Notes: generated from the letters alone by a model not told the origin. A DNA stretch of 64,000 bases from Toxonevra muliebris (GCA_963691655.1 OY829326.1:116905388-116969387), one strand, 5' to 3'; shown: positions 11,113 to 23,047, counted from the first letter of the stretch. Numbers and translations: made by a program.

Positions 11113-11198
11113 ATCACTAAGATCACTGATGAGGAATTGTGGCGGATTCCGAAACGGTCATCTGATTTGCCCGTCTCTATATACATTGTTGTTGTGAT
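11113..11198 (+). ncRNA. Hammerhead ribozyme motif (type I layout)
   Basis: The invariant core CTGATGA is at 11126-11132. It is followed by a perfect 5-bp stem II, GGAAT (11133-11137) with ATTCC (11146-11150), closed by an 8-nt loop. Directly after comes GAA (11151-11153). Stem III is ACGG (11154-11157) with CCGT (11171-11174), 4 bp with a 13-nt loop. The base after it is C (11175), so the predicted cleavage triplet is GTC. The G-C pair at the base of stem II and the A-T pair at the base of stem III agree with the canonical ribozyme. The weak point is stem I. Only A11125-T11176 pairs next to the core, although ATCAC (11113-11117) can pair with GTGAT (11194-11198) further out. Hammerheads of this layout are known in Penelope-like retroelements and in SINEs; I see no coding remnant here to choose between them. 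Confidence 0.72.
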
Positions 11199-11530
11199 GA
11201 CTACATTTGTTCATTAACCTGTTTATATATAACTTCAAATAACGAAATTGACATGAACTTAAGTCATGACTTTGAAAATTAACCTATAGATTTAATTTTC
11301 ATAGTCTTCTAAAAAAAAAAAAAAACTATCAGAAACTAAATTTGTTTCTATCTGGATTCTTATGTGATTTTATACGTAACGTGAGCAAGAAAAAAACCCA
11401 ATTCCGTCCAAAATGGAGCGATATGAATGTCGCAGTGGCCAGATACAAGTTAGCAGCTCACACATTTTGAAAATCATTTGAAATTGATTTCAAAAGATGA
11501 ACCTTGTATTTTGAACATCAGTTTTTTGAT

Positions 11531-11647
11531 AAGCTTGGGGTCTTGTTATTTGACAAAAACATTCTTTACTTCAAGAATGTTTTATATAATTTTTTTTTTT
11601 TTAATTGCAAAGCAAAGGCACCAATTTTCAACGGTGCGTATGAGTAA
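11531..11647 (-). repeat. Dispersed repeat, copy A (partner at 33341)
   Basis: On the minus strand this reads TTACTCATACGCACCGTTGA, then GCTTTGCAATTAAAA, then TGTTTTTGTCAAATAA and AAGACCCCAAGCTT. The same blocks in the same order lie on the plus strand at 33341-33457. Both are non-coding. They belong to one dispersed family of unknown type. Confidence 0.75.
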
Positions 11648-12241
11648 TATTAAATTATTTCCATGATTCACTAATATTAAAAAATCTTTTTAAGTTTTTG
11701 GCTTCTGAAAGTTTCAAGGGTAGCACAAACAATCCACGAATAAATATTTTTCAAACAGCTAAGCTGGTCTGAAGTAGAGCTTCCGAATATGGTGTACATG
11801 GTACATGTACATGGTTAGCACGTATGCACGTACGTAAGAATATTTACCGAAAACACGAACCCGAACTACACGTGTATTTTAAACACGTGGAGTTTGGTTC
11901 ACTATTCCGGTTCACGTTTAGTTAAACGTTGGTGTATCTGCGCGAACATTAATCTAGAACAGAGAAAATTACAAAAAGTATTTTCAGTAAATTTTCGCTT
12001 ATGTCTCTGTTTTCTTTTTGCATTACAAGATATAAACAACTGTACAGATGATGAGGTTATTGTGATCGCTGTGGTTATGATAGTTGTTGTTGTTTCCCTT
12101 TATATTTCTGCACCGCATCAGTCCTCAGTTCGTGTACACGTGTATGTTCAAACAGGTTCAAAAGCTCTAGTCGTTCAAAGAAAGCTTTAGTCTCAAGGCC
12201 TTTAAATATCTAAATCAATTTTCAAATATTACAACTTCCTT
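11648..12241. other. Non-coding DNA with a palindromic ACATG cluster
   Basis: Around 11790-11815 there is a run of near-palindromes (GTGTACATGGTACATGTACATGG read in two overlapping parts), then ACGTGTATTTTAAACACGT near 11870-11888. An open frame at 11894-12190 has no recognisable domain. No gene is supported. Confidence 0.4.
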
Positions 12242-12334
12242 CGAAGCTTTAATGCCAACAATAAATCATTAATCTGCTTGGCCTCGGGACATTCTGGTAT
12301 TATAGAAAATGAAGTGGTGGACAAGGTTCTAAAG
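12242..12334 (+). pseudogene. LINE RNase H scrap
   Basis: One frame reads NNKSLICLASGHSGIIENEV and then VDKVLK. This matches the last RNase H motif of LOA/I-type LINEs, where the usual form is WVPGHxGIxGNExADxLA. Only about 30 codons are recognisable and the final catalytic Asp is aligned with the D of VDKV. The surrounding DNA gives no further match. Confidence 0.5.
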
Positions 12335-14149
12335 GTACGCATAACAATTTTATAAAATTGAATTTTAAACTTACTAATTATTGATTGTAAATCCATTGAA
12401 TTCTGCACCTGCAAAGAAATTTAAATATTATTATATTTTTTTTTTTCTTTTGAATTTGGAAAAGTGATTTTAATACTGTTTTTAAAACAAATGACCTAAA
12501 AAATTTTAATTTTCTTTCTTATTTTTTGCAGTGTTTAAGCATTTGCCTGATTCAACTTTACTAAAAACCGAAAGATGATATGAGACTTGAGCCCGACCAT
12601 AACACATACATTTCATGCACCCACAAAATTATTATTATAAATACAGTATATTGTAAAATTCTAATATTTTTATTTGTATCTTTTTTGGAAATGAAATTTC
12701 TCAATAATCCATCAAAGGCAACGTTTCTACATATAACTTTTTAAAAATTTGTTTTATTTTTGTTTTTATTTTTATTTTTTTAGTATTGTATTCACATCTG
12801 AATATTTGTATTTACATACGAGTACATACATATATTTTAATAACAGAGGTGCAAAAGAATTTCTTGCATAGAATTCATTTGACCTTAAGCAAAATTACAT
12901 GAATACGCTCAAAACATTTTTCATTCTTTTCATACTTCAAACACTGAACAAGAAAGCATGAAGAGAAAGCGTCAGCTGTGGCTACACTAAAATAAATTTC
13001 ATATATTTAGAAATTTTTATTGTTACATAAAAAAGGTAAAAAATAAATAACAATACACATATAGTGTGATCAAACCAAACACCAAACCAAAACGACAAAA
13101 ACCAAAGAAAAAGGAAGAGAAAAGAAGAAGATAAAGTTTACACATATTTTTGTGCAGCACTTGTTGCTGTTGGCATTTATTTGTATCTGATAAATTTGTA
13201 ATATTTGTATATTTCTATGCAAATGTGTGTGTATATATTTGTATATTGTGTTTTTAGTAACGGTAGCATTTTTCAAAGAACTAACAATAAACATTAAAGT
13301 GTCATATATATAGCCACCCATCCCTACATAAATCCTAACTTGCCCACTGAACATTGAACGGGCATTCATCCGTTCAAGGAATACACAATGATATTAATGT
13401 AGTTACAATATATCATTCAAGTTCCAATTATATTGCTGTGATAGTTGATATCATTGATATTGTTACATAATTTGTATTTATTTATTTTAAAATTTTTTAT
13501 TTATCTAGTTTCCAACTTTAATAATAGATTGCTAATAGTAGTAAATATCTTTAGCAGTTGTTGATATAAATTTTAAAAAATCGTTATTATTAGCACATCA
13601 GCTCTTTCTTAAAGATTAAGATTTCCGTATGTTACGGAATAGAGGACCTGCCCTATAAATACCTCAGCCATTTCATTGATAATAAATTTAGAAACTTTTT
13701 AAATTAACGAGAAAACCTAAGAGCACTAAAGCATTTGTCTACATTCCTTGCAAAGTCCTTTCAAATCACTGTGACTGATTTTTTCTTATTGAACACATTC
13801 TCTCAGCGTTTAAATTATGTGGAAATTGTACCTTTTAATACCGATTGTACCATAAATAGGCATAACATATTTTGCTACATAATTCAAATTCACAGAGCTC
13901 AATGGCATTTGGCCATTTTTTCAAACACAAAATCCTCTTTTTCTTCAACAAGTATATCAAAATTTCAAAATTTTATTCCATTTAAGAAACCAATAACTAG
14001 AAACTGAAATTCAGCAGCAATTATATTATACACAATAATATTCCCTGCTGATAAAAAATATTACTTTGATTTAATATATCTTTATATATATAATCGTAGA
14101 GTTTTGTGTGTATGACATCGTGTAACTGAACGACTGGGACGATTGAAAT
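12335..14149. other. AT-rich non-coding stretch
   Basis: The stretch holds T- and A-rich runs, CATATATGTA-like motifs and a few short frames without any domain. I see nothing else. Confidence 0.45.
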
Positions 14150-15360
14150 CATATTTCCAGAATTTATTTTCTTAGGCGGGAGGATGAAGCATAGCTATTC
14201 ATAATGACTTTTAGGAAAGTGGGCGTGGCACCTCCCATACAATCCTAATAGTTTTTTGGGTATATCTAAAGAATTTGTTATAGCACAGTACAGAAATTTG
14301 GTACAATAACGAGAATTGACAATGCCATGCTACAACAAAAATATGGGTGGGATTGACAAAGGTGGTGGGGAACCTTCCATATAACCTGAATTTCCATTAT
14401 GAGATATCTTAGAAGGCATTTATGGTACGATACTAATATTTAAATTCTTTCAGTTTGTTGGATTAGTGGGTGTGACACCGTACTTCACTTTTCAATTTTC
14501 AACTACTATTGCTACTACTAATTCTACTACTATTTTCTACTACTTTTAAACTTCTTTTTTCTACTATTTCTTCTTATTTTCTACTACATTTTCAATTTAT
14601 ATTTTCTACTACTATTTTACTACTTTTTTCTACTACTTTTTTAATACATTTTTTCTTATTTGTTACTACTACTTTTTTATAGTTTTTTCTACTACCATTT
14701 TTTACTATTATTTCTATCAATTTTTCTACTCCATTTTTGTACTACTATGTTTAACTATTTTTCTACTACTTTTTTTTGCTACCTTTTTACTACTTCTTTA
14801 CAACAATTTGTTATACTATTTTCTATTCTTTTTCCTACTACCTTTTCTACTACTAATTCTACTACTATTTTCTTTTACTTTTTTGCTGCTATTTTCTACT
14901 ACTTTTTCCATTCCTTTTCCTACTATTATTTCTACTTCTTTCTGATATATCTTAATGCCCTGCCTAGCTATTTTAAAATCCGATAGGTGGCGCTGTAAAA
15001 ACGCTGTGACACCTTCCATATACCCTGAATTTTTATTACGGGATATCTTAGTATGGAAGTATTATTTTTTTGGATGGTTTGTTGGATTAATGGGTGTTGC
15101 ACCATGCTCTACTTCTATATTCAACTATTATTTTAATTTATTTTTTTCAACATTTTCTTCTTATTTTCGACTACTTTTTTACTACTTTACCTCTCTAATA
15201 CTTTCAACTACTCTTTTACTACATTTTTCTACAATTTATTGTTATTTTTACAACTTTTTCACTGTTTTTTCTACTACTATTTTTTACTATTATTTCTACC
15301 AATTTATGAATTATTTCAAGAACCTGCATAGCTATGTCAAAATCCGATTGGTGGCACTGT
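14150..15360 (+). repeat. Tandem duplication of an about 640-bp unit with pyrimidine triplet filler
   Basis: The block CCTTCCATATAACCTGAATT (from about 14371) recurs as CCTTCCATATACCCTGAATT (from about 15013). Each copy is followed by GATATCTTAG, then GTTTGTTGGATTA, a GGGTG..ACC block, a long CTACT/TTTTC filler, and a final AAAATCCGATaGGTGGC-like block. A first partial copy begins near 14210 (GTGGGCGTGGCACC). The filler at 14500-14945 and 15110-15300 produces Tyr/Phe-rich open frames that are artefacts. A degraded piece of the same unit (GTGTGACACCTTCC) sits at 23048-23200. Confidence 0.7.
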
Positions 15361-15620
15361 AACAAATTCTATAATAAATTCTATTTTTATAAAAAATAGC
15401 AAATGGGTCCATGTTTTTAAAAAGTTTTTGGAACGGTCTTTAATATTCTTCTGCAAATTTAATTAAATACTTACTTTAAATAAATCTAGAATTTTTACCA
15501 AATTCAATGTACATCCTTTAAGCTTGAATTGTCATTACCAATGTTCAATTTTAAACACCAAGAAACTTCATTCTTTTTTATTGAAATAAAATTTCAATTT
15601 TCCCGCTTATTCATAGAAAG
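15361..15620. other. Subterminal inverted repeat, right side
   Basis: The last 180 bases match 8661-8840 in reverse complement, over several blocks such as TGAATTGTCATTAC. No gene. Confidence 0.55.
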
Positions 15621-15650
15621 GGCAGAACAACGTTTGCCAGGTCAGCTAGT
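15621..15650 (-). repeat. Right 30-bp inverted end (ACTAGCTGACCTGG type)
   Basis: This is the reverse complement of 8631-8660 with one mismatch (CCTGG for CCCGG). Together the two ends bracket 7,020 bp. Confidence 0.75.
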
Positions 15651-16019
15651 TTCATATAAAATGACTACCTTGTGGGATTAGTCCAATATGTACTAGCAAC
15701 CTTTTCAGCACTTTTGGGTTAAATGGACCATTTTTTCTGCCTGACCCTTCGGTTCTGCAGATGGAGTTTCCCGCGTTGTAGTTCTTTATGACGTTATGTG
15801 CTTTCCCTTGCAATGCTTAGTCTAGACTTCGTCTTATCAGTCAAATAAATGTCCAGTATTAATTTGCGCCGCTGTTCTTGTTGGCTCGTCATGTAGACTT
15901 AAGTAGATCCAAGATAAAAATTACTAATATAGAAACTTTCACTTGAAGATAACGGCGTCCTAACTCTTGACAATTGCGTATAATGGATACACAAAATTTC
16001 TAAAATTTTTCTGGTTCAC

Positions 16020-16300
16020 CCCTTAGATAAAAAATTCAGGACTACGCTAATGACATAGTAATAATATCTAGGGGAAATTCGAGGATACCCTATGCGATTT
16101 AATACCAATCGGTTTAAAAATAACCAAAAGATGGTGCGATAAAGTGGGGCTGAATGTAATCCAGCGAAGACCACTATTGTACTATTTACAAGGAAGTATA
16201 AATTTAAAAATCTCAAGACCATTAGCTTAAATGGGAATGAAATAGGATGTCAGAGGAAGGTAAAATTTTTGGGGAAAACTATTCTGGAAAAAACATGTTA
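16020..16300 (+). pseudogene. LOA-like LINE reverse transcriptase scrap
   Basis: A frame reads DYANDIVIISRGNS, then after a break LITKRWCDKVGLNV-like sequence, KTTIVLFTRKYKF and ISLNGNEIGCQRKVKFLG. This follows the fly LINE RT order YADDIVIxxRG, KTxxVxFTRK, KxLG. The catalytic YADD box is altered to YAND. The same segment is seen in the LINE at 33470-35275 (NPAKTTIVPFTRKR), so both come from related elements. A minus-strand frame over this piece is a shadow. Confidence 0.65.
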
Positions 16301-16356
16301 GTGAAATATCAAAAAAGCTACTAGATCATTTATGACCTGTAGATTGATGTGGTTCC

Positions 16357-16478
16357 TTATGCCTGGTTTTCATTACGTCAAATTCAGTCAAATTTGCCAA
16401 CATGGCAAATTTTATATAGGAAATTCTCTCTTCCTCTCTTTTTGACAGGGAATATGACATAGTGAAAACCATGCATAA
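16357..16478. mobile_element. 122-bp hairpin MITE
   Basis: TTATGCCTGGTTTTCATTAC at the left pairs with the right end, whose reverse complement is TTATGCATGGTTTTCACTAT, and the match continues for about 28 bp. A small palindrome, TTTGCCAACATGGCAAA, lies inside. No coding capacity and no clear target duplication. Confidence 0.7.
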
Positions 16479-19428
16479 TTTTTAAAATAATTTGGCGGCT
16501 ATTGTCCGTGTGTACCATAAAACCCAAAATATCATAAATTCTTCATGAAATATTATTTTAACCTTTTCTCACAATATTTTTAAGTCACCTGTAAACACTT
16601 AAATTATACCTGCTTTTAGCGATTTTTAAAATCTTTCTGCAGAGTAAAGTGCATTGCGAAAATTAATATTGTCCGTTGTTTTTCTTATATTCTAACGAAG
16701 TTCTGGAATGACGCTTGTTTTCTGAAGCTGTAGAAGATCTGTAGAGATCATGGACTTAATTTTTGGTATAGACTTGACAAAGAAATGTTCTTAACAAGTT
16801 CAAATAAAAATCTGGGTATTAACACACCATTTTCTAAGTGATTTTTTTTTCGACCTTGCTTTTATTTTCTTCGAGTCAGTCCCAACATCGAAGACTTTGC
16901 TCTAATATATATCAAATTATTTCAAATGATATTTTATATATTTCATAGTGACATGGTTGGATTAAATGTTTGTTGGTAAAGTCATATATTTATTTACTTA
17001 TTGCAACATACTTAACAAAAAAATTTAGAAAATTTGAGGACCTAAACTCATATATTTATGTTGCATTGAAATGTGCCTATCTAAACTTAGAAAAAACTTG
17101 CAAGGCAGAGTAAAATCTGCTCTGAAAAAAGGAAAAACAAGACATTTATCGACATGAAAATATACTGCAGAAAAATGCAACTTTGCCTGAAACTTTTTGG
17201 AAATTTATTATACATGATTGATAAAGTTTGAGAGCGTGGAAACAGACGCCTTTCTTCAAAATCTCAATTCCAAAAATCTTCCCGCTGATTTTTTAAAATG
17301 GAAAGTGCGGTTTATTTCACTATATCCAGAAGCATACAACTGTGTTGAGTATTGATTTGAATGTGTTCACGTGTATGTGTGAGTATTTGTGTAAGTGTGT
17401 GCGTGCGTATTGATGCTTATGTTTTTTATGTTAGAAACATAAATGTACGCACTTTTTTTTCGTTGGTATGCATTTCTTTAGAATTCCTCGTTTGTTTGGA
17501 TATTTTTTTTTGTTCGTTTCTGCTCTCTGGTTTTGTTTGCTTTATTTTTTTATTTATTTAATTTTTTTTTTTTTTTGTTAACGTTTGTATGTCAATGATA
17601 ACATTATTTGTATTCATTCATTGTTGTTGCTTTTGTTATTGTTGTTCTTGTATTTGTATTCTTTTTTTTATGCTGTAGTCGCATCCGCTTAATTTCAATA
17701 TTGACTTATTTGTTTGTAAGTTTTTTTTTGTTTGTTTTTTTGTTAGCTGGTTCTTTATTTATGTATCTTTATCTTCATCCGTTTTGTTTTGGTTTTTGTG
17801 TTTTTCACTTTCTCACTTATTCGCTCACAACTTTTCTCTTTTCACTTTTTGTTGTTGTTTTGTAGTCACCTCAACCGGAAACTGTCGAAAAGTAGGTATA
17901 AATTCAAACCTGTGTAACCTTGACTTGGCTGGCAAGTTCCTGGCATACAAATCGGTATCGGTGTTGATGGGAATGCGAGTGGGTGAGTAGGCCAGTGAAG
18001 GGTGGCTGCAATTGATGGGGTCGATTGAACACAGGTAACGCTAACAAAAACACAATTGAAGCGGAAATTCAAATCGAAAAAGTCCAAAACAAGAAATTTG
18101 ATTTAAGTGCCACAGTTGACAATGAGAAATGGTTTTCTGCAGCAAACCGAAAAAAAAACAACAAAAAACGACGACAATTGCAACAACACCTGCAGGAAAA
18201 ATACAATAAATATCTAAAGTATGTATGTATGTAAGTAAAAAATATAAGTTTAAGTAAAAAACTTTTCTGATTTATTTTCGTTTTTTAGGCATCGAAGGTG
18301 AGTTGAGCAAGTGACGACACAATTGCAGTCAGAAGGAAAATTTAATTTTCAATTTTATTTCTTTCTTCTTCTATTTTCACTTAGACTTTGGACAACATTT
18401 TACAAAAGTCAAAGTTAAATGAAAAAGATTTTTTTGTGTTTTTTTTTTTTTTTTGAGCAAATAATTTTAATAGACTTTTTCTTGTTGTTGTTGTTGATGT
18501 TCTTTTAGTTGTTGATGTTGCTGCTGCTGCTTTGAAGCACTTAGTTCTCACTGTTGCAAGTTTTTGTATTTGTTGCTTTGTTTGTTTATTTGTAAATGTA
18601 TTACATAAATAAATGTCAAGGTTTAATTTTAAGTGCATTATTGAAAATTTTGAAATTGATTTCCATCAATTTATTTTCTTCTTCTCACTGCATATTTTTG
18701 AATAACATTAAAAAGTTACGTATACGCCGTGTTGAACTTTGTAGAAAAAGAAATAAAATAGTGGAAACATTACAAACATACAAGCTTTAAAATGCCTAAA
18801 TTTAAGAATTTTCAGTAGTTCCTTTTGATAAATAGCAAACATAAATCAGAGAAAATTATTTGAATTGAAATTATTTCAACAAAGGTGCATTAGGTTCAAA
18901 GTTCCCAAATTTTAGATCAAAATATGCCAAATGTATATTTGGAATAATGAGTTTTGTTTAAGTAGCAATCAACTATTGATTACCAATTGATGGTCACAAC
19001 GATTGTCTCTAATTGCCGACAAAACCCATGAACAGAATTTAGGTGCTTGAGAAAACTGAAACTAAGGCGATTTTGTATGAGAATATAGTCTTTAAAATAC
19101 ATTGTGCAGCACTGTAGGCGCTTCAATTCCTTATACAGAATATTTAAATGTGCACCCGCCAGTTGTCTATTCATTAATTTTGTTTAGCGGACTTGTGGTG
19201 TTTCTTCAATCTGCAAGGAAAATCTTATTTTAATACCGATTTGAAACCAAATTTTTAATGTTAATTATGAAATTTATCACTTTCCTCCGCAATATTTATT
19301 CTCTTTAACTTTCACTTCCTCTCAATTTGTTAGCTTCCACCTTCGGTGAAACTGCAATAGAAGTATTCAAGAATACAGCACTCAGAAAAGTTTTATGTCC
19401 ATTATACTATATCTTGTGTTCGCCTTCG
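16479..19428. other. Non-coding DNA, T-rich with microsatellites
   Basis: 17360-17860 is dominated by TGTG and T-run sequence, which creates hydrophobic-looking open frames with no recognisable domain. (GTT)n and (GCT)n runs lie at 18480-18535. A short frame at 18025-18234 is Asn/Lys/Gln-rich and has no domain. I see no convincing exon. Confidence 0.45.
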
Positions 19429-20080
19429 CTATTCTTTGAATCTACCAGATTTATTAACAAATCTTAGCAGATACTGCGGTGTTAAAAAGCCCAGGTGTTC
19501 GTCTCTCAACGCTCCAGTTCCAAATATGCAAACTCCGATCTGAAAGAAAGCGGAACAGACACAAGAAAATGGTCTGCCACAAGAAGCACAGAAGGCATTA
19601 ACTCTCAGGCAAATCATATTCAAATATTTGGCCCAAGCAAGTGTATAGTCCCACCAACTGCCTACAGTGATAACAAAAAGTCTTTTAGACACTTCGATAT
19701 AACAGGCAATGTGATCTTTGTCTCCTCTCAGTTCCTCCCATTTACGATTGTGAGACAAATCGACCCACTCATTAATGGTGGTATGTTCTGGGCCTAATGA
19801 ACCAGTTTCCGAACACTTCCTGGTCAGAAGGTCACCAAATTCATTTCTTGAAATTTGAGAGTGTCCGGGAACCCATATCAACAGCAGGCTATTGTGTTTT
19901 CCAACACAATCAAGCCAAGATTTACAATGCATAACCAGTTTAGATGTGCTCAGAGGATTAAGCAAGGATTTACGCGCAGCCTGACTGTCACTAAATACTC
20001 AGATGCTTCTTTCTCTTCAACCATTATCAATGACATGACCTTGATGATTGCAAAAATTTCTGCTTGAAAAATAAAAGCAT
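19429..20080 (-). pseudogene. LOA/I-like LINE RNase H and C-terminal region
   Basis: Read on the minus strand from about 20080, frames give VFSDSQAARKSLLNPLS, then an intact frame with LLLIWVPGHSQISRNEFGDL (the last RNase H motif, with the expected Asp), TINEWVDLSHNRKWEEL, CASCGR with a later C, and finally LLRFVNKSGRF. The Cys-rich part corresponds to the CxxC...HxxxxC zinc knuckle at the C terminus of these LINEs, but its middle is frameshifted. The upstream part of RNase H (FQAE, around 20060) is broken by indels. The RT domain is absent, so this is a 5'-truncated relic of at least 650 bp. Confidence 0.75.
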
Positions 20081-20121
20081 GTGAGAAGTGAAAGTGAGCT
20101 CCATCATTTCCTCTCTCAGAT

Positions 20122-21080
20122 TTGCTAAGTGTTTTCTTTCTTAATCACTTCTTTGTCTGTTCTCCCCTCTTTCCTTCCCTCCCCCCCTCCACCCCTTATC
20201 CTTCTCTTCCCGCTTATTTCTCTTCATTCCTCTCTGTAGCTCTGTCACATATCCTTTCCCAACTATCACTTTTTTCTCCATCTTCTATTTCCCTTGTTTC
20301 CATTTCCCGCCCCCCCCCTCTTTCTCACTTTTTTCTTTCTCCTTAGTCGCATCCTTGCTAGCTTCCTTTTTTTCTTTTGTCTTTCTCTTCGCCTCCTAAC
20401 TTTTCTCTCTCACTCTCCTCCATCACTCTGCCTTTTTTCTAACCTCGCTTTCTCCCTCTCTATATCCCTCTCTCTCTGTCCCTCTCTATTTGTCCCCTCT
20501 CCCTATTTGTTCCCTCTCTCTCTTTCCCCTCTCTATTTGTCCCCTCTCTCTCTTTGTCTCCTCTCTCTCTCTCTCTGTCCCCTCTCTCTTTGTCTCCCCT
20601 CCCTCTGTCCCTTCTCTCTGTCCCATCTCTCTCTATCCCCGCTCTTTTTGTCCCCTCACTCTCTGTCCTCTTTCTCTTTGTCCCCTTTCCCCTCGCTCCT
20701 TACTTTTCTCTGTCTTTCTCCCTTCCCTTCTCTACCTCAGTATCCTCTCCTCTTCTCTGTCCCCTTTCATTCCAGCTCTCTTTCCAAGTCGCCTCTCTCC
20801 CCTCTCCACTTCCCTCCCTTCTCTTCTTCCTTCTCACACTCACACTGCTTCTATCCCCATCTTTTTCTCCTCCTCTCTCATTCAACTCTTTTGCTTCCCC
20901 TCTAATTCTTTTCTTTCCCAGTTTTCCCGCTCGGTCCCTCTTCACGTTCTCATCTCTCATTCTTTACTCTTCATCACCAGTCTTGTTTTCCCCCTGGGTT
21001 CTGTCTTTTCTCAACTTATTTTTCTGTTTTTCTTTCATATTCTCCTCCATCTCTCTACGTCTCTCCCACCCACCTTGATC
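20122..21080. repeat. About 0.95-kb pyrimidine-only tract (CCCCTCTCTCTTTGT-type)
   Basis: The plus strand is almost purely C and T. Its densest part (about 20450-20700) is built from degenerate repeats of TGTCCCCTCTCTCTT and related strings. Because stop codons need A, all three plus frames stay open for 170-200 codons and give Ser/Leu/Pro-rich sequences with no domain. These are not genes. The opposite strand is a matching purine tract. Confidence 0.9.
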
Positions 21081-23047
21081 CAAAAATGGCGAAAACAGGT
21101 ATAGAGTTTTTCAAAAATCTGATAGTTTTAAAGCATACAATGAAAAATTTTAAGAAAAAAATAGAAAAAGAAAAAAGTTTTCTTAGTTTTAAAAGATGGT
21201 GAAAATTAGCAAAACATTCCTTAATCGCACTTTTCTGTACAGATTTCTCGAAATCATGATGTGATTAAAATTGCTTAACCCCTGCATCCCTCTCCAATTC
21301 TAAGTTATGCACAAATTAATGATTTTTCCTAAAAAAAAATGACCTCTAAAGTTGTATAAATTTTCTAGGTTATTCAAATATTAAGAAAAAAAATGAATAA
21401 AGAAACTAAGCAAAAAATTGTCAAATTACAAAATCAGCGAAGCACCAAAAAAAAAAATAACAAAATGTTAATTTATGCACTCAATTCAACATTTTTACAA
21501 ACTTTGAAAAAGGAAATTAAATTCTACAGGGAACAGAAAAGAAAAGTATAACATTTCAGTAGTGGCAGCAGCGATAGCAGATAAATTTGACATTTAAAAA
21601 GGAAAAAATGGAAAAGTTTTTAATTATGAATTTATATTTATTTATTTATGCATTTTTATTAAAATTCTGTCATTGTGACAATTACCTAGCAAATTTAAAT
21701 TTATTTATTCCTCTTTCCCCTGTTTCAATTTTTAAAACAATGAAAAGCAAACGCATAAAATTTATTCAATAAAAAAATAAACAAATAACAATAAAAAATG
21801 GAAAAAATGTAATAAAAAAAAAATCAAAAACGCTTTACACTAAAAATCGCAAATTAAATAAATTAATTACTTTATCTTCAATTTGTATTTCTTTTTTTCT
21901 GTTCCATATGCCAACATGATATTCTCTAATTGTTTTTATTTTATTATATGCTAAATGATAAATGTCAAGAGAAATGTATAGAAAAGAGAGAAAAAAAACA
22001 TGATGTAATCGCGCGCTTAACAAAGCGCTGCAACAAAAACATCAGCATGAATAAAACAAAACGCCAAAAGAAATCCAAGGAAAAACTATTACAAATTTTT
22101 ATGTTATGTTTAATATGGCAACACCATCAACAACGTGCGCTCACACACACACACATATATACACAAAGCCGCCACTATGACTGTCACGCCATCACTGTAG
22201 CGCATTCGAAGCATGTGGGCGTGACATACACACATACAAGTACTAATCAAACAACGCACTTCGGTATTGGCGCGAGGGAGAGGGAGAGAGAGAGAGAGAG
22301 AAGAAGAGGAAAAAATTCGACGGATTAAAAATCCCGCTGTGTCGCTACAGTTTTCCTGTTTATTTTTTTTTCTTTGTTTCTGTGTACGCGACATTAGTGG
22401 CAGATGAGTTGAAGAGCGTAGTGTAGTTGGCATATGAAACGGAACCGGATATAAATGAAAAAAAGTGAAGAATGTTAGTTGTCGGTTTGTGTTGTTGCTG
22501 CTGTTAGTTTTGCGTTTTTGTGTTAACAAAATTTCAATTGCATTTTAGCGCTTCACTCTTGTCTGCTGCATTTGTATGTATGTATGTATGCACCCAACAG
22601 CGTAAAAATGCGCATCAGCAATGATTCTGACGCACATCTGTAAAAAAGTTGAGCACATCTTTCAACAACATACAGTATATTCTCGTAAAGAAAGGCAGAT
22701 ATGGTTACATTAGTCATCTTAGTGACAAAAGTAACAAATCGGTATTCTAAAATAGTGTTGGCTAAACATCGATAGTCTGTCGACAGTATCTCGATTGCCT
22801 TGTCACTATTAGTCTATCGATAGTTTGTAAAAACAATCGTCCAAACTATCGATTGCTACAGAGATGAAATTTTTAGTACTTTATATAAATAAGAAACCAA
22901 CATTACATCACGTGATGGTAACTCTTAAACAATTTTTCTTCTCTTTGCTTTTCTTTGCGTTTTAAAATAGCTTATATCGACATCTCAGGAACTATTTGTG
23001 TTGTGGTACTAAGATTTGGAATGAAAATATGATTTGTCAATAATTAG
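21081..23047. other. AT-rich non-coding DNA with microsatellites
   Basis: A (CA)n run lies near 22141-22165, a (GA)n run at 22276-22303 and a TATG run near 22573-22592. Around 22735-22860 there are several ATCGAT-type strings, including CTATCGATAG at 22832-22841, which contains the TATCGATA sequence bound by DREF in flies; a chance match is possible. No gene is supported. Confidence 0.45.

Noticed and set aside
14660..15362. Tyr/Phe-rich open frames
   Set aside because: They follow the CTACTTTT filler of a tandem repeat and have no independent support.
17361..17990. Hydrophobic open frames that could suggest membrane proteins
   Set aside because: Caused by T-run and TG-rich sequence. No start context, domain or splice pattern supports a gene.
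17872..17990. Possible exon after a TTTTGTAG acceptor-like string
   Set aside because: The segment has no recognisable protein similarity and no consistent donor, so I do not call an exon.
20294..21104. Three overlapping open frames of 170-204 codons
   Set aside because: They lie in pyrimidine-only DNA where stop codons cannot arise. The products are Ser/Leu/Pro repeats without any domain.
22110..22529. A 139-codon minus-strand frame
   Set aside because: It runs through CA and GA microsatellites and shows no domain.
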